Below are positions 47,203-56,783 of a stretch of DNA of 64,000 nt, piece after piece. Both the position numbers and the translations under genes were made by a program. Numbering within the stretch: the first letter of the stretch is position 1; the number at the start of each line of letters is the position of its first letter. The notes under the pieces were generated by a model. The model did no database searches and was not told the origin of the DNA. It saw only the letters and a list, made by a program, of their open reading frames with translations. Source of the stretch: Candidatus Marimicrobium litorale (lineage in GTDB: Bacteria; Pseudomonadota; Gammaproteobacteria; Pseudomonadales; Halieaceae); NCBI RefSeq assembly GCF_026262645.1, contig NZ_SHNO01000001.1, forward strand, positions 992,001 to 1,056,000, read 5' to 3'.

Positions 47203-47994
47203 CTAAGAAAAGGCACAACTACACCCCCCTATGCCCGCAATCTCGAGGGACATCTTGTCCCCCGCTTGCACAGGGATGAGAGGTGCCAGCGAACCTGACA
47301 GGATGAGCTCACCTGCCTTAAACGGAATCCCGAACTCACCCAGGGTATTGGCCAACCACGCCACGGCAGTCAGTGGGTTACCCTGTACTGCACTCCCGAG
47401 ACCCTCGGAATGAAACTCGCCATTCTTGAATATCTGCATTTTCAAATTAGGCAGATCAAAATCCCTGGGATTTACCTCATTCTTACCCAGCACATAGACA
47501 CCGCAAGAGGCGTTGTCTGCAACGGTATCCTGTATCTTGATATTCCAATCGTGAATCCGGGAATCGACGATTTCGAAACAGGGCATGATTGTTGCGGTAG
47601 CATCAAGGACATCCTGCTCTGTTACTCCCGGGCCCGAAAGATCCGCCTTGAGGCGAAACGCGATTTCACCCTCGGCCCTCGGCTGAATCATATTGCCTGC
47701 AATTGGAATAACAGCTTTATCGGCGAACTCCATTCTATCCGTTAGAAATCCAAAGTCGGGTTGGAATACTCCGAGCATATCCTGCACGGGTTTACTGGTA
47801 ACACCGATTTTTTTACCTACGATTCGTTCCGAGTCACATTTAACGCGCTGGCTCACCATGCGCAATGAAATATGATAGGCATCCTCGATAGTGATCCCCT
47901 CTTCCCTCTCCGTAAGGGGCGCAAGCGTCGATTGGCTGCGCAAGGCAGCGTAAAGTTCATCGCCTAGACTGCGAATTTTATTCTGATCCATCAT
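47203..47994 (-). CDS. dmpE: 2-keto-4-pentenoate hydratase (TesE/HsaE type)
   Basis: Adds water to 2-hydroxy-dienoates to give 4-hydroxy-2-oxoacids in meta-cleavage pathways. The 263-residue protein shows ERIVGKKIGVTSKPVQDMLG, the PRAEGEIAFRL metal segment and LGSAVQGNPLTAVAWLANTL near the C-terminus, as in MhpD, DmpE and HsaE. ATG 47994 is used; TTG 47997 and ATG 47991 are adjacent alternatives. It follows the hydrolase gene, 33 bases away. Confidence 0.93.
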   Translation of the reverse strand: MMDQNKIRSLGDELYAALRSQSTLAPLTEREEGITIEDAYHISLRMVSQRVKCDSERIVGKKIGVTSKPVQDMLGVFQPDFGFLTDRMEFADKAVIPIAGNMIQPRAEGEIAFRLKADLSGPGVTEQDVLDATATIMPCFEIVDSRIHDWNIKIQDTVADNASCGVYVLGKNEVNPRDFDLPNLKMQIFKNGEFHSEGLGSAVQGNPLTAVAWLANTLGEFGIPFKAGELILSGSLAPLIPVQAGDKMSLEIAGIGGCSCAFS

Positions 47995-48027
47995 CAATCA
48001 ACATTCCTTCGTGGAGTGCAGAGCGCG

Positions 48028-48861
48028 CTAGCTGTGTTGCAAAAAATCGAGGCACATCCGGTTAAACATATCCTCGTGCTCAACCATCACCCAGTGCCCG
48101 CACTCTGTCACCAGAATAAACCTGAGATCCTTCATATTTTTCGCCATTGCCATAATGCCATTCTCCGGCATCATCTGTTCATCCATACCCCAGAACCCAA
48201 GCACGGGACAGTCAATCTCCGCCAGGCGATCCACAAGAACGGGCACCTTCATGGTTGCCATGACATGGCCATTCATAATCTCCATAATTTGCATGCGTTC
48301 GGCCACTAATTCATCCGTGGCATGCTCCGGGTTATACATCAAGCCAGTCGAGAACAGATCCTTCATGACCGCTGGCGTCACCGGGTCACCGGAACCGAAT
48401 ACAGCGAATACCTTCTGCATACCCGGCATTTGTTGATAGTCACTGAGTTCACTGAGGCCCCCGGGAGCCATGAGCACCAGTTTCTCCACCAGATCGGGGT
48501 AGTCAAGTGTCAGGCCCAGAGCGACAGCACCACCCAGTGAGTTACCCACCAAGGTACATCTTTCCACACCCGCTGTATCAAGCGTCTGTTTGATGCACTC
48601 AACAAAAAAAGACAGGGGATGGTCTACATCCGTGGGCTTATCAGAAAAACCGTAACCAATGTGGTCAGGAATAATGCAGCGATACCCGGCGGCAACCAGA
48701 TGCCGGTAATTCCCTTTGAAATTGCTGTAGCCACTGGCGCCGGGGCCTGAGCCATGAAGGAAAACGACAACCTCGCCCGCACCTTCATCGAGGTAGTGAA
48801 TACGGTAGCCATTGGCACACTCTGCATAACTGCCCTCCGGGAGTAATCCATTTTTTTTCAT
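48028..48861 (-). CDS. Meta-cleavage product hydrolase (HsaD/TesD-like alpha/beta hydrolase)
   Basis: Cleaves the C-C bond of ring-fission products. The 277-residue alpha/beta hydrolase has the oxyanion loop FLHGSGPGASGYSNF, nucleophile Ser in LVGNSLGGAVA, Asp near FWGMDEQM and His in ECGHWVMVEH, the classical triad order of MhpC, BphD and HsaD. Its steroid assignment rests on the HsaA-like gene next door; a biphenyl-type substrate cannot be excluded. GGAGACAGT precedes ATG 48861. Confidence 0.88.
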   Translation of the reverse strand: MKKNGLLPEGSYAECANGYRIHYLDEGAGEVVVFLHGSGPGASGYSNFKGNYRHLVAAGYRCIIPDHIGYGFSDKPTDVDHPLSFFVECIKQTLDTAGVERCTLVGNSLGGAVALGLTLDYPDLVEKLVLMAPGGLSELSDYQQMPGMQKVFAVFGSGDPVTPAVMKDLFSTGLMYNPEHATDELVAERMQIMEIMNGHVMATMKVPVLVDRLAEIDCPVLGFWGMDEQMMPENGIMAMAKNMKDLRFILVTECGHWVMVEHEDMFNRMCLDFLQHS

Positions 48862-48887
48862 ACTGTCTCCGTATCAAGCCAGCACCG

Positions 48888-50114
48888 CTAGAGTGCAAAG
48901 TCGCGATTTTCCTCACCAAACAGCACCCCGCCCATATTCATGGCGAAGGGTTTGCTGTGATTAGCCACGTGGGCCTGACTGGCAAGTATGTCTAGATGAA
49001 AAGTCAGCAGATCACTATCTCGGCGAATACCGCCGCTACCGGCGGCTTTGAGCATCTTGCTGGAGAGCGCCAGGCAACGGTCTGCCACCACCGCAGAATC
49101 ATAGCGGTAGCGCACACGATCTTCGATCGGAATAGGTACACCCGATCGGCAACACGCCATCATCTCATCGAAGTTGCGAATCATGGTCAGCTTCATCTCT
49201 TCGAAGTCTGTTTTGACCTCAGTGGCGATAACCCGCGCGAAAGGATCGTCCTTCATTTTGTTAGGGCCCACCTGGCGTGTCTTAGCGACCTCTACAAACG
49301 CATCCAAGGCACCCTGAAGCGCGCCCAGCGTAGCGGTGCATACCGCACGAACGAATACCTGCATAAAAGGCATACGATAAAGTGGCGCTGTGTTCACCGC
49401 GTTACCGGGGTTATCACAGAGAAACCCATCCATCGATTTATGTGTCCTGTATTCTGGTACAAATGCGTCTTCTACCACGACGTCGTGACTGCCGGTGCCT
49501 TGCAGGCCCACCACATCCCAGTTGTGAACAATCTCATAGTCGCTGATCGGCACTAGAAAAGTGCGGTAGTTCGCCATGTCAAACGGCGCTTCGGGCGTGG
49601 GGACGACGGCCCCCAAAAAAGCCCATTTGCAGTGCTCGGCGCCGCTGGAGAAGCTCCAGCGACCGCTCAAGCGATAACCCCCGTCGACCACTTTTACCTT
49701 ACCCACTGGCGCATATGAGGAGGAGATAAGAACCGAGGGATCATCCGCCCACACATCCTGCGCTGCCTGATCGTCAAAAACCGCAAGCTGCCAATTATGC
49801 ACAGCAATGACGCCAAGAATCCATGCGCTCGATGGACAAAAACGTGCTACTTCCAGTCCCACCGCGTAGAACACCTGCGGATCCATGGCGTAGCCGCCCC
49901 ACTGCTCCGGCTGCAGAATCCTGAAGAACCCAGCCTCGCGAAACTGCGCTACCGTCTCGTCAGGCACCCGCTGATCGCGGCTGGCCCTGGCGCTGCGCTC
50001 ACGCAGCGCCGGACCCATGGCCGTAGCTGCCGCTACCAATTCCTGCGCGCGGGAGCTTTCGAGCCCGTAGGGATTTACTGCATCATTCTGAAGTGCTTCG
50101 GTTATGGCAATCAT
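48888..50114 (-). CDS. Flavin-dependent monooxygenase, HsaA/TesA2-like
   Basis: A 408-residue protein with an acyl-CoA-dehydrogenase fold used as an oxygenase with reduced flavin supplied by a reductase. Features include GFFRILQPEQWGGYAMDP, EVARFCPSSAWILG and SGRWSFSSGAEHCKWAFLGA, characteristic of 3-HSA hydroxylase (HsaA, TesA2) and HpaC2-like enzymes. HsaA hydroxylates 3-hydroxy-9,10-seconandrostatriene-dione before ring cleavage. The matching reductase (HsaB/TesA1) and dioxygenase (HsaC/TesB) are not in this window. Confidence 0.87.
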   Translation of the reverse strand: MIAITEALQNDAVNPYGLESSRAQELVAAATAMGPALRERSARASRDQRVPDETVAQFREAGFFRILQPEQWGGYAMDPQVFYAVGLEVARFCPSSAWILGVIAVHNWQLAVFDDQAAQDVWADDPSVLISSSYAPVGKVKVVDGGYRLSGRWSFSSGAEHCKWAFLGAVVPTPEAPFDMANYRTFLVPISDYEIVHNWDVVGLQGTGSHDVVVEDAFVPEYRTHKSMDGFLCDNPGNAVNTAPLYRMPFMQVFVRAVCTATLGALQGALDAFVEVAKTRQVGPNKMKDDPFARVIATEVKTDFEEMKLTMIRNFDEMMACCRSGVPIPIEDRVRYRYDSAVVADRCLALSSKMLKAAGSGGIRRDSDLLTFHLDILASQAHVANHSKPFAMNMGGVLFGEENRDFAL

Positions 50115-50195
50115 CGTTTACTCCTCTGGTTCTATCTTACCTTTAAAGTATAGAGCTAACCGCATGGATGCAGCATCCTCCATATGGGGTATCAC

Positions 50196-51059
50196 CTACT
50201 CTACTATAGCGTCCCCAAACGTCGTGGGCGGCCCAAAAAAGGCACGGTGCGATGGCGGTGTCTCACCCGACATATCGGTGATACCGTATTCTTGCGCCAG
50301 TTCCGCACCGATCCATACCTGTCCGCTTTTATCCATGCGTTGCGGATCGAGGGCAAGCGCATCAATAATACGCCCGGTAAACGCCGGTGTTTCGGCGGTG
50401 GCCATCAAGTCGGCGTATTTGTCAGGATCCGCCTCGAACACTCGCAGCGAGCGCTCCGTCAGCAATAGTCCCATCCAGACAGACACCACCGCCACATTAA
50501 AGGGTCGGAAATCAACCGCCATATCATGCGACATTTTATCCACGGCCGCTTTGCCAGCACCATATGCAGGCCCATGCATATAAATACGCCCGCCAAAGGA
50601 GGAGGTATTGACCACTAAACCCTCGCCATTAGCCTGCAGCAGGGGCGCTGCGAACCAGCTGGCAACGTAATGGGACCGCATGCCCACGTTCCAAAGCTCG
50701 GTCAGGGCCAGCGGCTTGTCCCAGAAAGGACCAGAAGTGACGAGGTCATCGTGCAGGCTGGTCGCATTGTTAACGAGGATATCCAGCCGTCCATGCTCTT
50801 CATCCACCCGCTCGAACAACTCGCGTACCACCTCGTCATCAGCATGATCGCAGAGCACAGGAACACCTTTACCGCCGGCGGCAGTAACTGCATCCGCCGT
50901 TACCTGAACAGTGCCGGGGAGCGTCGCATCACCCTCATTGCGGGTGCGGCCGGTGACGTAGACAGTCGCACCGGTTTCACCAAGGGCTATAGCAATCCCC
51001 TTGCCAGCCCCGCGACTCGCGCCGGTTACCACCGCGATCCGGTTCTGCTTTAGTCCCAT
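50196..51059 (-). CDS. Short-chain dehydrogenase/reductase, DHRS1-like
   Basis: A 287-residue SDR with VTGASRGAGKGIAIAL, the VNNAT motif, catalytic Ser in VNTSSFGG, Tyr/Lys in PAYGAGKAAVDK, and a C-terminal extension containing ALALDPQRMDKSGQVW. It is the most upstream gene of the catabolic run. The spacing to the monooxygenase is 81 bases. A hydroxysteroid or ring-fragment substrate is plausible but inferred only from position. Confidence 0.85.
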   Translation of the reverse strand: MGLKQNRIAVVTGASRGAGKGIAIALGETGATVYVTGRTRNEGDATLPGTVQVTADAVTAAGGKGVPVLCDHADDEVVRELFERVDEEHGRLDILVNNATSLHDDLVTSGPFWDKPLALTELWNVGMRSHYVASWFAAPLLQANGEGLVVNTSSFGGRIYMHGPAYGAGKAAVDKMSHDMAVDFRPFNVAVVSVWMGLLLTERSLRVFEADPDKYADLMATAETPAFTGRIIDALALDPQRMDKSGQVWIGAELAQEYGITDMSGETPPSHRAFFGPPTTFGDAIVE

Positions 51060-51272
51060 AGTATTACCTCCGGCGCTGATGAACTTGTTTGCGAACTGCC
51101 ATCCCTATTGTACGGCGCTGCACCACCATCCGCAGGAATAACTTGACCCTGTTAACATGCCCTGCGACAGTGCGAGCCACAATCGCTGCATGAGATATCG
51201 TAGGCAAGTAAGGACGACGGTTTAACCGCTTAGCCTACGTGTAACGTCTACAGGCGCCAAGGAAAAAACACC

Positions 51273-52064
51273 GTGCAGCCGTCATTTACCCTTACTTTCG
51301 CCGCTTGTGTTGCACGTCAGATCCGCCGTAAATTCCGCGCGAAAGTTTCCTTTCTATGCCTTTTGCTTCTCTCCAGCACCACGTTAATACACGCTGACGA
51401 CAATCGTCAGGTCTATTCATCTCGCCACCAGCCCTGGCTTCAGGCAGTGGGTAAATTGCGGGTGCCGGGGCAGCGTTATGAGCAAGGGCGCACCAAACAC
51501 TACGTGGAAGACTGCAGTGCGACGCTGGTTGCAAGGCGTGGCCGTACGCAGGCGGATATCATCGTGACGGCATGGCACTGCCTCGAGTATTACCGCGATC
51601 TTAGCCGGCCAATCGTTTTCTCTACCCGCACTGGCTCCGGCGAACCCCTTTACAGGGAGGCACGAAGACTGGTCGACGGGGGCGGAATGCACGCGGACTG
51701 GGCTGTGCTGGCGCTGGCTAAGGCGATACCTGTGGATCGGGTGCCGCACCTGACGGTGACGCAGGACCTACCAAATAAAGAACACCCCGTCATAATGGCA
51801 GGATACTCGCGCGACTCAGGCCTTGGAAAGCATGGCACGGTGCTTACCTTTGATCCAGCTTGCGCCATCGTCAGGGAACACCTGTCCTGGGGGTCCACCA
51901 ACTGCAGGGCCTACAAAGGGTCATCCGGTGGAGCGGTCATCCAGCTGCGGCCGGGGGGCAGCGCCTCAATGGTTGGGGTTATTTCGCAGGGTAACGGCGA
52001 AGGGACCAGTCTTTACGTCCCCGCGGCGAATTTTCGTTCCTCGGTTGCCCGGTATCTCGATTAG
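51273..52064 (+). CDS. Trypsin-like serine protease, secreted
   Basis: A 263-residue S1-type protease. A hydrophobic segment (VSFLCLLLLSSTTLIHA, ending near residue 41) suggests a signal peptide with an unusually long basic n-region. The triad is His in VTAWHC, Asp in HADWAVLAL and Ser in KGSSGGAVIQL, with a Cys partner for the His loop. A GTG start follows AGGAAAA. The gene is single and divergent from the SDR; a periplasmic or extracellular substrate is likely but unknown. Confidence 0.82.
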   Translation: MQPSFTLTFAACVARQIRRKFRAKVSFLCLLLLSSTTLIHADDNRQVYSSRHQPWLQAVGKLRVPGQRYEQGRTKHYVEDCSATLVARRGRTQADIIVTAWHCLEYYRDLSRPIVFSTRTGSGEPLYREARRLVDGGGMHADWAVLALAKAIPVDRVPHLTVTQDLPNKEHPVIMAGYSRDSGLGKHGTVLTFDPACAIVREHLSWGSTNCRAYKGSSGGAVIQLRPGGSASMVGVISQGNGEGTSLYVPAANFRSSVARYLD

Positions 52065-52076
52065 CATGATGCGCCG

Positions 52077-53024
52077 TTACGTGCCGTCACTTGGCACGCA
52101 TTGACGGCCTGGAGGAGCGCTGCCCACGTGCTTCTCCCCACGCAGGGAGGCCAATTCCACCTGCTTCTGTCGCTCGCGGAAACGTACTTTTTGATCCGGG
52201 CTGAGACTGTCAAAACAATATGGACAGGCCACTCCCCGCTCGTAGAATTCGGACTGCTTGTCCTCCAGTGTTATTGGATGGCGACAGCCATAGCACTGAT
52301 CATACTGACCTTTTTCGAGCGCATGATTGACGGCAACCCGGTTATCGAAGACAAAACACTCACCCTCCCAGGTGCTCTCCTCCTCCGGCACCTCCTCGAG
52401 GTATTTCAGGATGCCGCCCTGCAGATGGTAGACCTCTTCGAAGCCCTCTTTCAACATGAAGGCAGACGCCTTTTCACAACGTATCCCTCCGGTGCAGAAC
52501 ATCGCGACCTTTTTGTGCACCAGGGGGTCCAGATGCTCACGGACATAGGCTGGAAACTCACGGAAATTTATCGTCCGAGGATCTACCGCATCACGGAACG
52601 TACCGATATCACATTCGTAGTCATTCCGGGTATCAAGCAATAAAACCTCCGGATCCAACACCAGACTATTCCAGTCTCGCGGAGTCACATAGCTGCCAAC
52701 GCAATCATTCGGGTCGAGACCGGCAACCCCCATGGTAACAATTTCTCGTTTGAGCTTCACTTTCATACGATGAAATGGCATACGCTGATCACTGGATTCC
52801 TTGTGCTCAAGGTCTGCCATTCTTTCGTCACTGCGTAAATAATCCAGGACGCGATCAATGGCCTCCCGGCTGCCGGCAATGGTGCCGTTAATTCCCTCCT
52901 GCGCCAGCAGCAAGGTCCCGAGCGTGCCCGCCTCGCGACAGACATCCAGAAGCGGCTCTCTCAAATCGCGAAAATTATGCAGGGTGACAAATTTGTAAAG
53001 GGCTGCGACTACTGTGGGTTTCAC
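52077..53024 (-). CDS. trhO: tRNA uridine(34) hydroxylase TrhO
   Basis: A rhodanese-superfamily enzyme (YceA/TrhO) that hydroxylates U34 of certain tRNAs with oxygen. The 315-residue protein has an N-terminal acylphosphatase-like part ([13 protein letters not shown]), a rhodanese domain with the active-site loop [13 protein letters not shown] near residue 180, and a C-terminal Cys cluster (CYGCRHPI and CPYCFD) that suggests zinc binding. It lies 9 bases after bolA on the same strand. Confidence 0.92.
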   Translation of the reverse strand: MKPTVVAALYKFVTLHNFRDLREPLLDVCREAGTLGTLLLAQEGINGTIAGSREAIDRVLDYLRSDERMADLEHKESSDQRMPFHRMKVKLKREIVTMGVAGLDPNDCVGSYVTPRDWNSLVLDPEVLLLDTRNDYECDIGTFRDAVDPRTINFREFPAYVREHLDPLVHKKVAMFCTGGIRCEKASAFMLKEGFEEVYHLQGGILKYLEEVPEEESTWEGECFVFDNRVAVNHALEKGQYDQCYGCRHPITLEDKQSEFYERGVACPYCFDSLSPDQKVRFRERQKQVELASLRGEKHVGSAPPGRQCVPSDGT

Positions 53025-53033
53025 CGCACCACC

Positions 53034-53354
53034 TCAGGCACCATCCGTGTTGCTTCCGCCCAGACACTCGGGAGACTCCGGTGCAGCTTTTTGGCGCTGT
53101 CGCCACTCATTGGGGGAATAGGTATGCAAAGCCAGGGCATGCACAGGACCCGCCATCTGCCCTGCCAAAGCAGCGTAGACGCTCTGGTGGCGAGCAACAC
53201 GAGCCAAGTGGTCAAACTCTGCACTTACCAGCACCACACGGAAATGGGTCTCCGAATTCGGCGGCACATTATGCTGCGAACTCTCGTTGACTATCTCGAG
53301 GAAGTCCGGAGAAAACGCAAGCCTGAGCTGTTTTTCGATATCCTGCTGCACCAT
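53034..53354 (-). CDS. bolA: BolA family protein
   Basis: A 106-residue BolA-like protein with the class II KH fold: HFRVVLVSAEFDHLARVARHQSVY and a conserved HALALHTYSPNEW end, including the Cys/His ligands region for Fe-S exchange with monothiol glutaredoxin. In E. coli BolA influences cell shape and stress transcription. It lies just upstream of trhO. Confidence 0.9.
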   Translation of the reverse strand: MVQQDIEKQLRLAFSPDFLEIVNESSQHNVPPNSETHFRVVLVSAEFDHLARVARHQSVYAALAGQMAGPVHALALHTYSPNEWRQRQKAAPESPECLGGSNTDGA

Positions 53355-53428
53355 CTCTACTTTTTCTGCCTGTTGCGGATCAATAACTCACAATTATAAC
53401 CAACTTGTGAAACTCCTGACAGCGCGAC

Positions 53429-54484
53429 TCAAGCGCTACGGCCTTTGCGGCTGGCACGAAACTGACCAGGCGTGGACCCTGTCCACTTTTTAAAGGATCG
53501 ATGAAAAGCACTTGGGTCAGTGAAACCCATCTGCAAGGCCACTTCATTAATCGACAAGTCCAGCCTGTCCAGGCACAGTTTCGACGCGTCACAGCGCGCC
53601 TCATCCTTTAACTGCTGGAATGTAGTCCCCTCACGCTTGAGGCGGCGACGTAATGTCGGAGCAGACATATTCAATGCGCTGCTGATTGTTTCAAAGCCGG
53701 GGAAACCCTCGCTGAAGTCGTGGCCAATCATTGCCTTGACCTGCGCTGACAGGTTATCGCTATCAGATCCACTTTCCATAACGAGCAACTGATACGGAGC
53801 CGTCCGCAGGAATTCCCTCAGGGAGTGTTCAGTATGCACCACCGGCCACGACAGGCAGGCGCTGTCAAAATACAGCAAGTCGCTTTGCTGATTAAAATAC
53901 AAGGGGCAACCAAACAACTCCTCGTACTTTTCCTGACGTTCCGGCACATCCCCGGCAAAGTCCACACGCTTGAGCTCAATCGGACGCCCGCACAACCAGC
54001 CAAAGAACCGATGCCAGAGCGAGAGACCGTAGGCATCGGGTGCACCTACCCTCGGACGACCCTCACGCACCATTGTGCGATATCCCACGCGGGCAAACTG
54101 ATCACTGAAGTTAGCGTATAGCTGGCTGCGCTCGTCAAAGAATGTGCGATAAAACTCCGATGAACGCTGGATTGCCTCTCCGAGGTTACCGCAAGAAATG
54201 ATGCAATAACACATCATGCGAAAGGCACCCGGTGCAACCAGTTCGCTCCCCGTTGTACCAAACGTTTCATCCTGCAACAGACTCAACACGCCCTGATACA
54301 CACGGGAGTACTGCATGGCGCTGATTTCGGAGCGGTAACCCGGATGAGCTTTATCCAGTGGGTCGAAATCAAGGCCTGCATTGGTCAATATCGTTGTGAA
54401 ATCATAGCCTCGGTCACCCACCATGCGCAGCAGGGTACAGACGAAACGGGTGGGAACTCGATCACTCATAGGAAGACTAGACAT
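53429..54484 (-). CDS. AraC-family transcriptional regulator
   Basis: A 351-residue regulator with an arabinose-binding-type N-terminal domain (PGAFRMMCYCIISCGNLGEA) and a C-terminal double helix-turn-helix (TISSALNMSAPTLRRRLKRE and EVALQMGFTDPSAFHRSFKK). ATG 54484 is used, not the TTG just upstream. Its target is unknown; relatives of this form often control lipid, sterol or aromatic degradation genes, which would fit this region. Confidence 0.88.
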   Translation of the reverse strand: MSSLPMSDRVPTRFVCTLLRMVGDRGYDFTTILTNAGLDFDPLDKAHPGYRSEISAMQYSRVYQGVLSLLQDETFGTTGSELVAPGAFRMMCYCIISCGNLGEAIQRSSEFYRTFFDERSQLYANFSDQFARVGYRTMVREGRPRVGAPDAYGLSLWHRFFGWLCGRPIELKRVDFAGDVPERQEKYEELFGCPLYFNQQSDLLYFDSACLSWPVVHTEHSLREFLRTAPYQLLVMESGSDSDNLSAQVKAMIGHDFSEGFPGFETISSALNMSAPTLRRRLKREGTTFQQLKDEARCDASKLCLDRLDLSINEVALQMGFTDPSAFHRSFKKWTGSTPGQFRASRKGRSA

Positions 54485-54619
54485 CAATAGAGGCCGAAAT
54501 AATAACAGAAGCCCTGCGCCGGGGTCAGGTAGCGGTAAAAATTCGCCCTTTCAGTGCTGTAGCTGCCTGAGACCCGAAACACGCACCGGAGTATACTGGT
54601 GAGCAGAAAATTGCTGAGA

Positions 54620-55369
54620 ATGCCCATGAGCGAGCGCTACGATATTTGTTTCTCTGGACAAGTGCTGGAGGGGCACGATGCCGAAACTGTCCGCGCCAGA
54701 CTGGCGAAGCTGTTCAAGGCGGATCGTGCAACTCTCGACAAGTTGTTCAGTGGCAGGACGCAAATTATCAAGCGCGGCTGCGACAAGGCCACCGCTTTAC
54801 AATACAAAAAGGCCATGGAAAACGCTGGAGCTCAACCCATTTTTCGAGCGAGCGCCAAGCCGAATGATAAAACCCCCAGCCAGGAGGCTCTCGGCAGCGC
54901 GGCGACGCCCAGCAGCATTGCGACATCCGCTGACACACAGAACAGCGGTATTACCCTTGCCCCGCCTCAAAGCGATGTACTCAGAGACAGCGAACGGCAG
55001 GTTGTCGTCGAGCGAAAAGTTGACACCTCAATGTTACAGCTAAACGAAGCGGGCTCCCTGCTAACGAGCACGCCGCCGGCTCCGATAACGCTAGTCAATA
55101 CAGACCACATCAGCGTTGCGGAAGCCGGCGCGGAAATCCCTAACCTGTTATCGCCGGAGGCGCCCCCAATACCGAGCACCGATGACATTCAGCTTACCGC
55201 GGTAGGCGGGGATATGAGCGGTCTCGCCCCTGCAGCAGCAGAGGCGCCACGAGTCGACTTATCGGGCTTGCGCATCGAACCACCCGGTAGCGACATTCTT
55301 GAAAAGCACCAGCGCCGCAGCACCCGCGGAAAAATCCCACCCACCGATCACCTGTCAATCAAAGACTAA
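54620..55369 (+). CDS. Uncharacterised protein with conserved N-terminal domain
   Basis: A 249-residue soluble protein. Residues about 5-70 form a compact domain (YDICFSGQVLEGHDAETVRA, then LFKADRATLDKLFSGRTQII and a CDKATALQYKKAMENAGA helix). That domain resembles one seen at the N-terminus of assorted membrane proteins in gammaproteobacteria; its role is unknown. The rest is a low-complexity Pro/Ala/Ser/Thr/Asp-rich tail without a fold signature. ATG 54620 or 54626 may be used. It is convergent with the sensor kinase gene. Confidence 0.65.
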   Translation: MPMSERYDICFSGQVLEGHDAETVRARLAKLFKADRATLDKLFSGRTQIIKRGCDKATALQYKKAMENAGAQPIFRASAKPNDKTPSQEALGSAATPSSIATSADTQNSGITLAPPQSDVLRDSERQVVVERKVDTSMLQLNEAGSLLTSTPPAPITLVNTDHISVAEAGAEIPNLLSPEAPPIPSTDDIQLTAVGGDMSGLAPAAAEAPRVDLSGLRIEPPGSDILEKHQRRSTRGKIPPTDHLSIKD

Positions 55370-55387
55370 GAGTCCGCAGCAGCGGGC

Positions 55388-56773
55388 CTAGCCCGCTACC
55401 GCAGGCAGTTTGATGCGCACCTGCAGCCCGGGATTTGCGCTGCCCAGCTCAACGGAGCCGAAGTGGTACTGCGCGATCGCCTGCACAAGACTAAGACCAA
55501 GGCCGTGGCCTGGCAATTCAGTTCGACTCGATTCAACACGGTAAAAACGGCGAAAAACATTTTTTCGTTCCACCACAGGAATACCGGGGCCAGAGTCAGA
55601 AATGACCACGCCATGCCCCGCACTGCCAGCAGTACCGACTCGCAACTGCACCCGTATGTCGCCACCCGAAGGGGTATACTTGATAGCATTGTCCAGCACG
55701 TTGGCAAACATCTGCACAAGCAAATCAGCCTCGCCTTTGCAGAGGCCCGGTTGCGGAGCATCAAGCGTCAGATCGATATTCCGCTCCAACGCCAACGGTT
55801 CATAAAGCTCTACAGCATCACGTAACAACGCCCGCAGTTCAACGTTGCTGCCATCGACCAGTCGGCTACCCGATTCCAGCGTGGAAATACGCAACAGTGC
55901 GTTGAATGACGACAGCAGATCGTCGCACTCTTCAATAATACCGTCGAGCTGGGTCGCATCCTGCCCGTCTAACCGACCCTCCAACTGACTCAGATTATTA
56001 CGCATCCGCGTCAGCGGGGTACGCAGGTCGTGAGCGATGTTGTCAGATACACGGCGAACACCCTGCATTAATGAATCCATCTGCTCCAGCATCTGATTCA
56101 TTACTTCAGCCAGCGCTCTGACGTAGCCTTTTTCACCCTCCACCTGTAAGCGCCGCTCCGCACCACCTCTCACAATACGCGAGATATCCCTGTTGAGCAG
56201 CTCAACCCGGTTCAGTGCCCGTGCCGCACTAAAAAAACCACCAGTGATGCCGAGCACCAGCATCACGCTCATTACCAGGATCAACGTCCGAAAGACCAGC
56301 TTGCCCTGCTCAACAATATCGTCGTAACCGCGGGCAACAATGGCGGAATACCCATCACCAAGACCCCGCGGGTGAGCAAGAAACTCCACGTCCACAGATT
56401 CGCCCCAATTTTGCAAAGCCATCTCAAAACCCAGCCAGCCGTCGTCAAACTCCCGATATCGGGGAGACTGGGGTAAATCTCCAAGCACCTTCTCTCCCCC
56501 ATTGTCCGTAATCAAATAGTAGAAACGATTGACTGAGGGAGAACTGAGTTGATCCTCTATATATTGCTGTACGCCTGGCATCTGCTGGCCACTGTAGACC
56601 AGCTGCAGTGTTTCGAGCTCATCGAGTACGCTTTCACCGAGCTCCCTGAACGAGGAGTAACTAAAATAGATGTAGAGGGCCACGACGAGCATGAAGACGG
56701 TGGCGCTGAGCACGGTTACATATTTCACAATGTAACGAAACGTCAGGCTGTTAACGACATCTTTTATCTGCAC
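55388..56773 (-). CDS. Sensor histidine kinase
   Basis: A 461-residue membrane kinase. Two helices (about 14-34 and 162-185) flank a periplasmic sensor domain, then HAMP (about 186-238), HisKA with the phospho-acceptor His in DNIAHDLRTPLTRMR, and HATPase with N box (DNAIKYTPSGGD) and G box (ISDSGPGIP). It resembles the PmrB/PhoQ-like class. The response regulator precedes it by 10 bases. The signal is unknown; envelope or cation signals would be usual for the class. Confidence 0.92.
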   Translation of the reverse strand: MQIKDVVNSLTFRYIVKYVTVLSATVFMLVVALYIYFSYSSFRELGESVLDELETLQLVYSGQQMPGVQQYIEDQLSSPSVNRFYYLITDNGGEKVLGDLPQSPRYREFDDGWLGFEMALQNWGESVDVEFLAHPRGLGDGYSAIVARGYDDIVEQGKLVFRTLILVMSVMLVLGITGGFFSAARALNRVELLNRDISRIVRGGAERRLQVEGEKGYVRALAEVMNQMLEQMDSLMQGVRRVSDNIAHDLRTPLTRMRNNLSQLEGRLDGQDATQLDGIIEECDDLLSSFNALLRISTLESGSRLVDGSNVELRALLRDAVELYEPLALERNIDLTLDAPQPGLCKGEADLLVQMFANVLDNAIKYTPSGGDIRVQLRVGTAGSAGHGVVISDSGPGIPVVERKNVFRRFYRVESSRTELPGHGLGLSLVQAIAQYHFGSVELGSANPGLQVRIKLPAVAG

Positions 56774-56783
56774 GGCAGCGCGC

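Noticed and set aside
48888-50114. HsaA-like enzyme as an F420-dependent oxidoreductase
   Set aside because: It has the acyl-CoA-dehydrogenase fold of FMN/FAD monooxygenases and no LLM or split-barrel F420 features.
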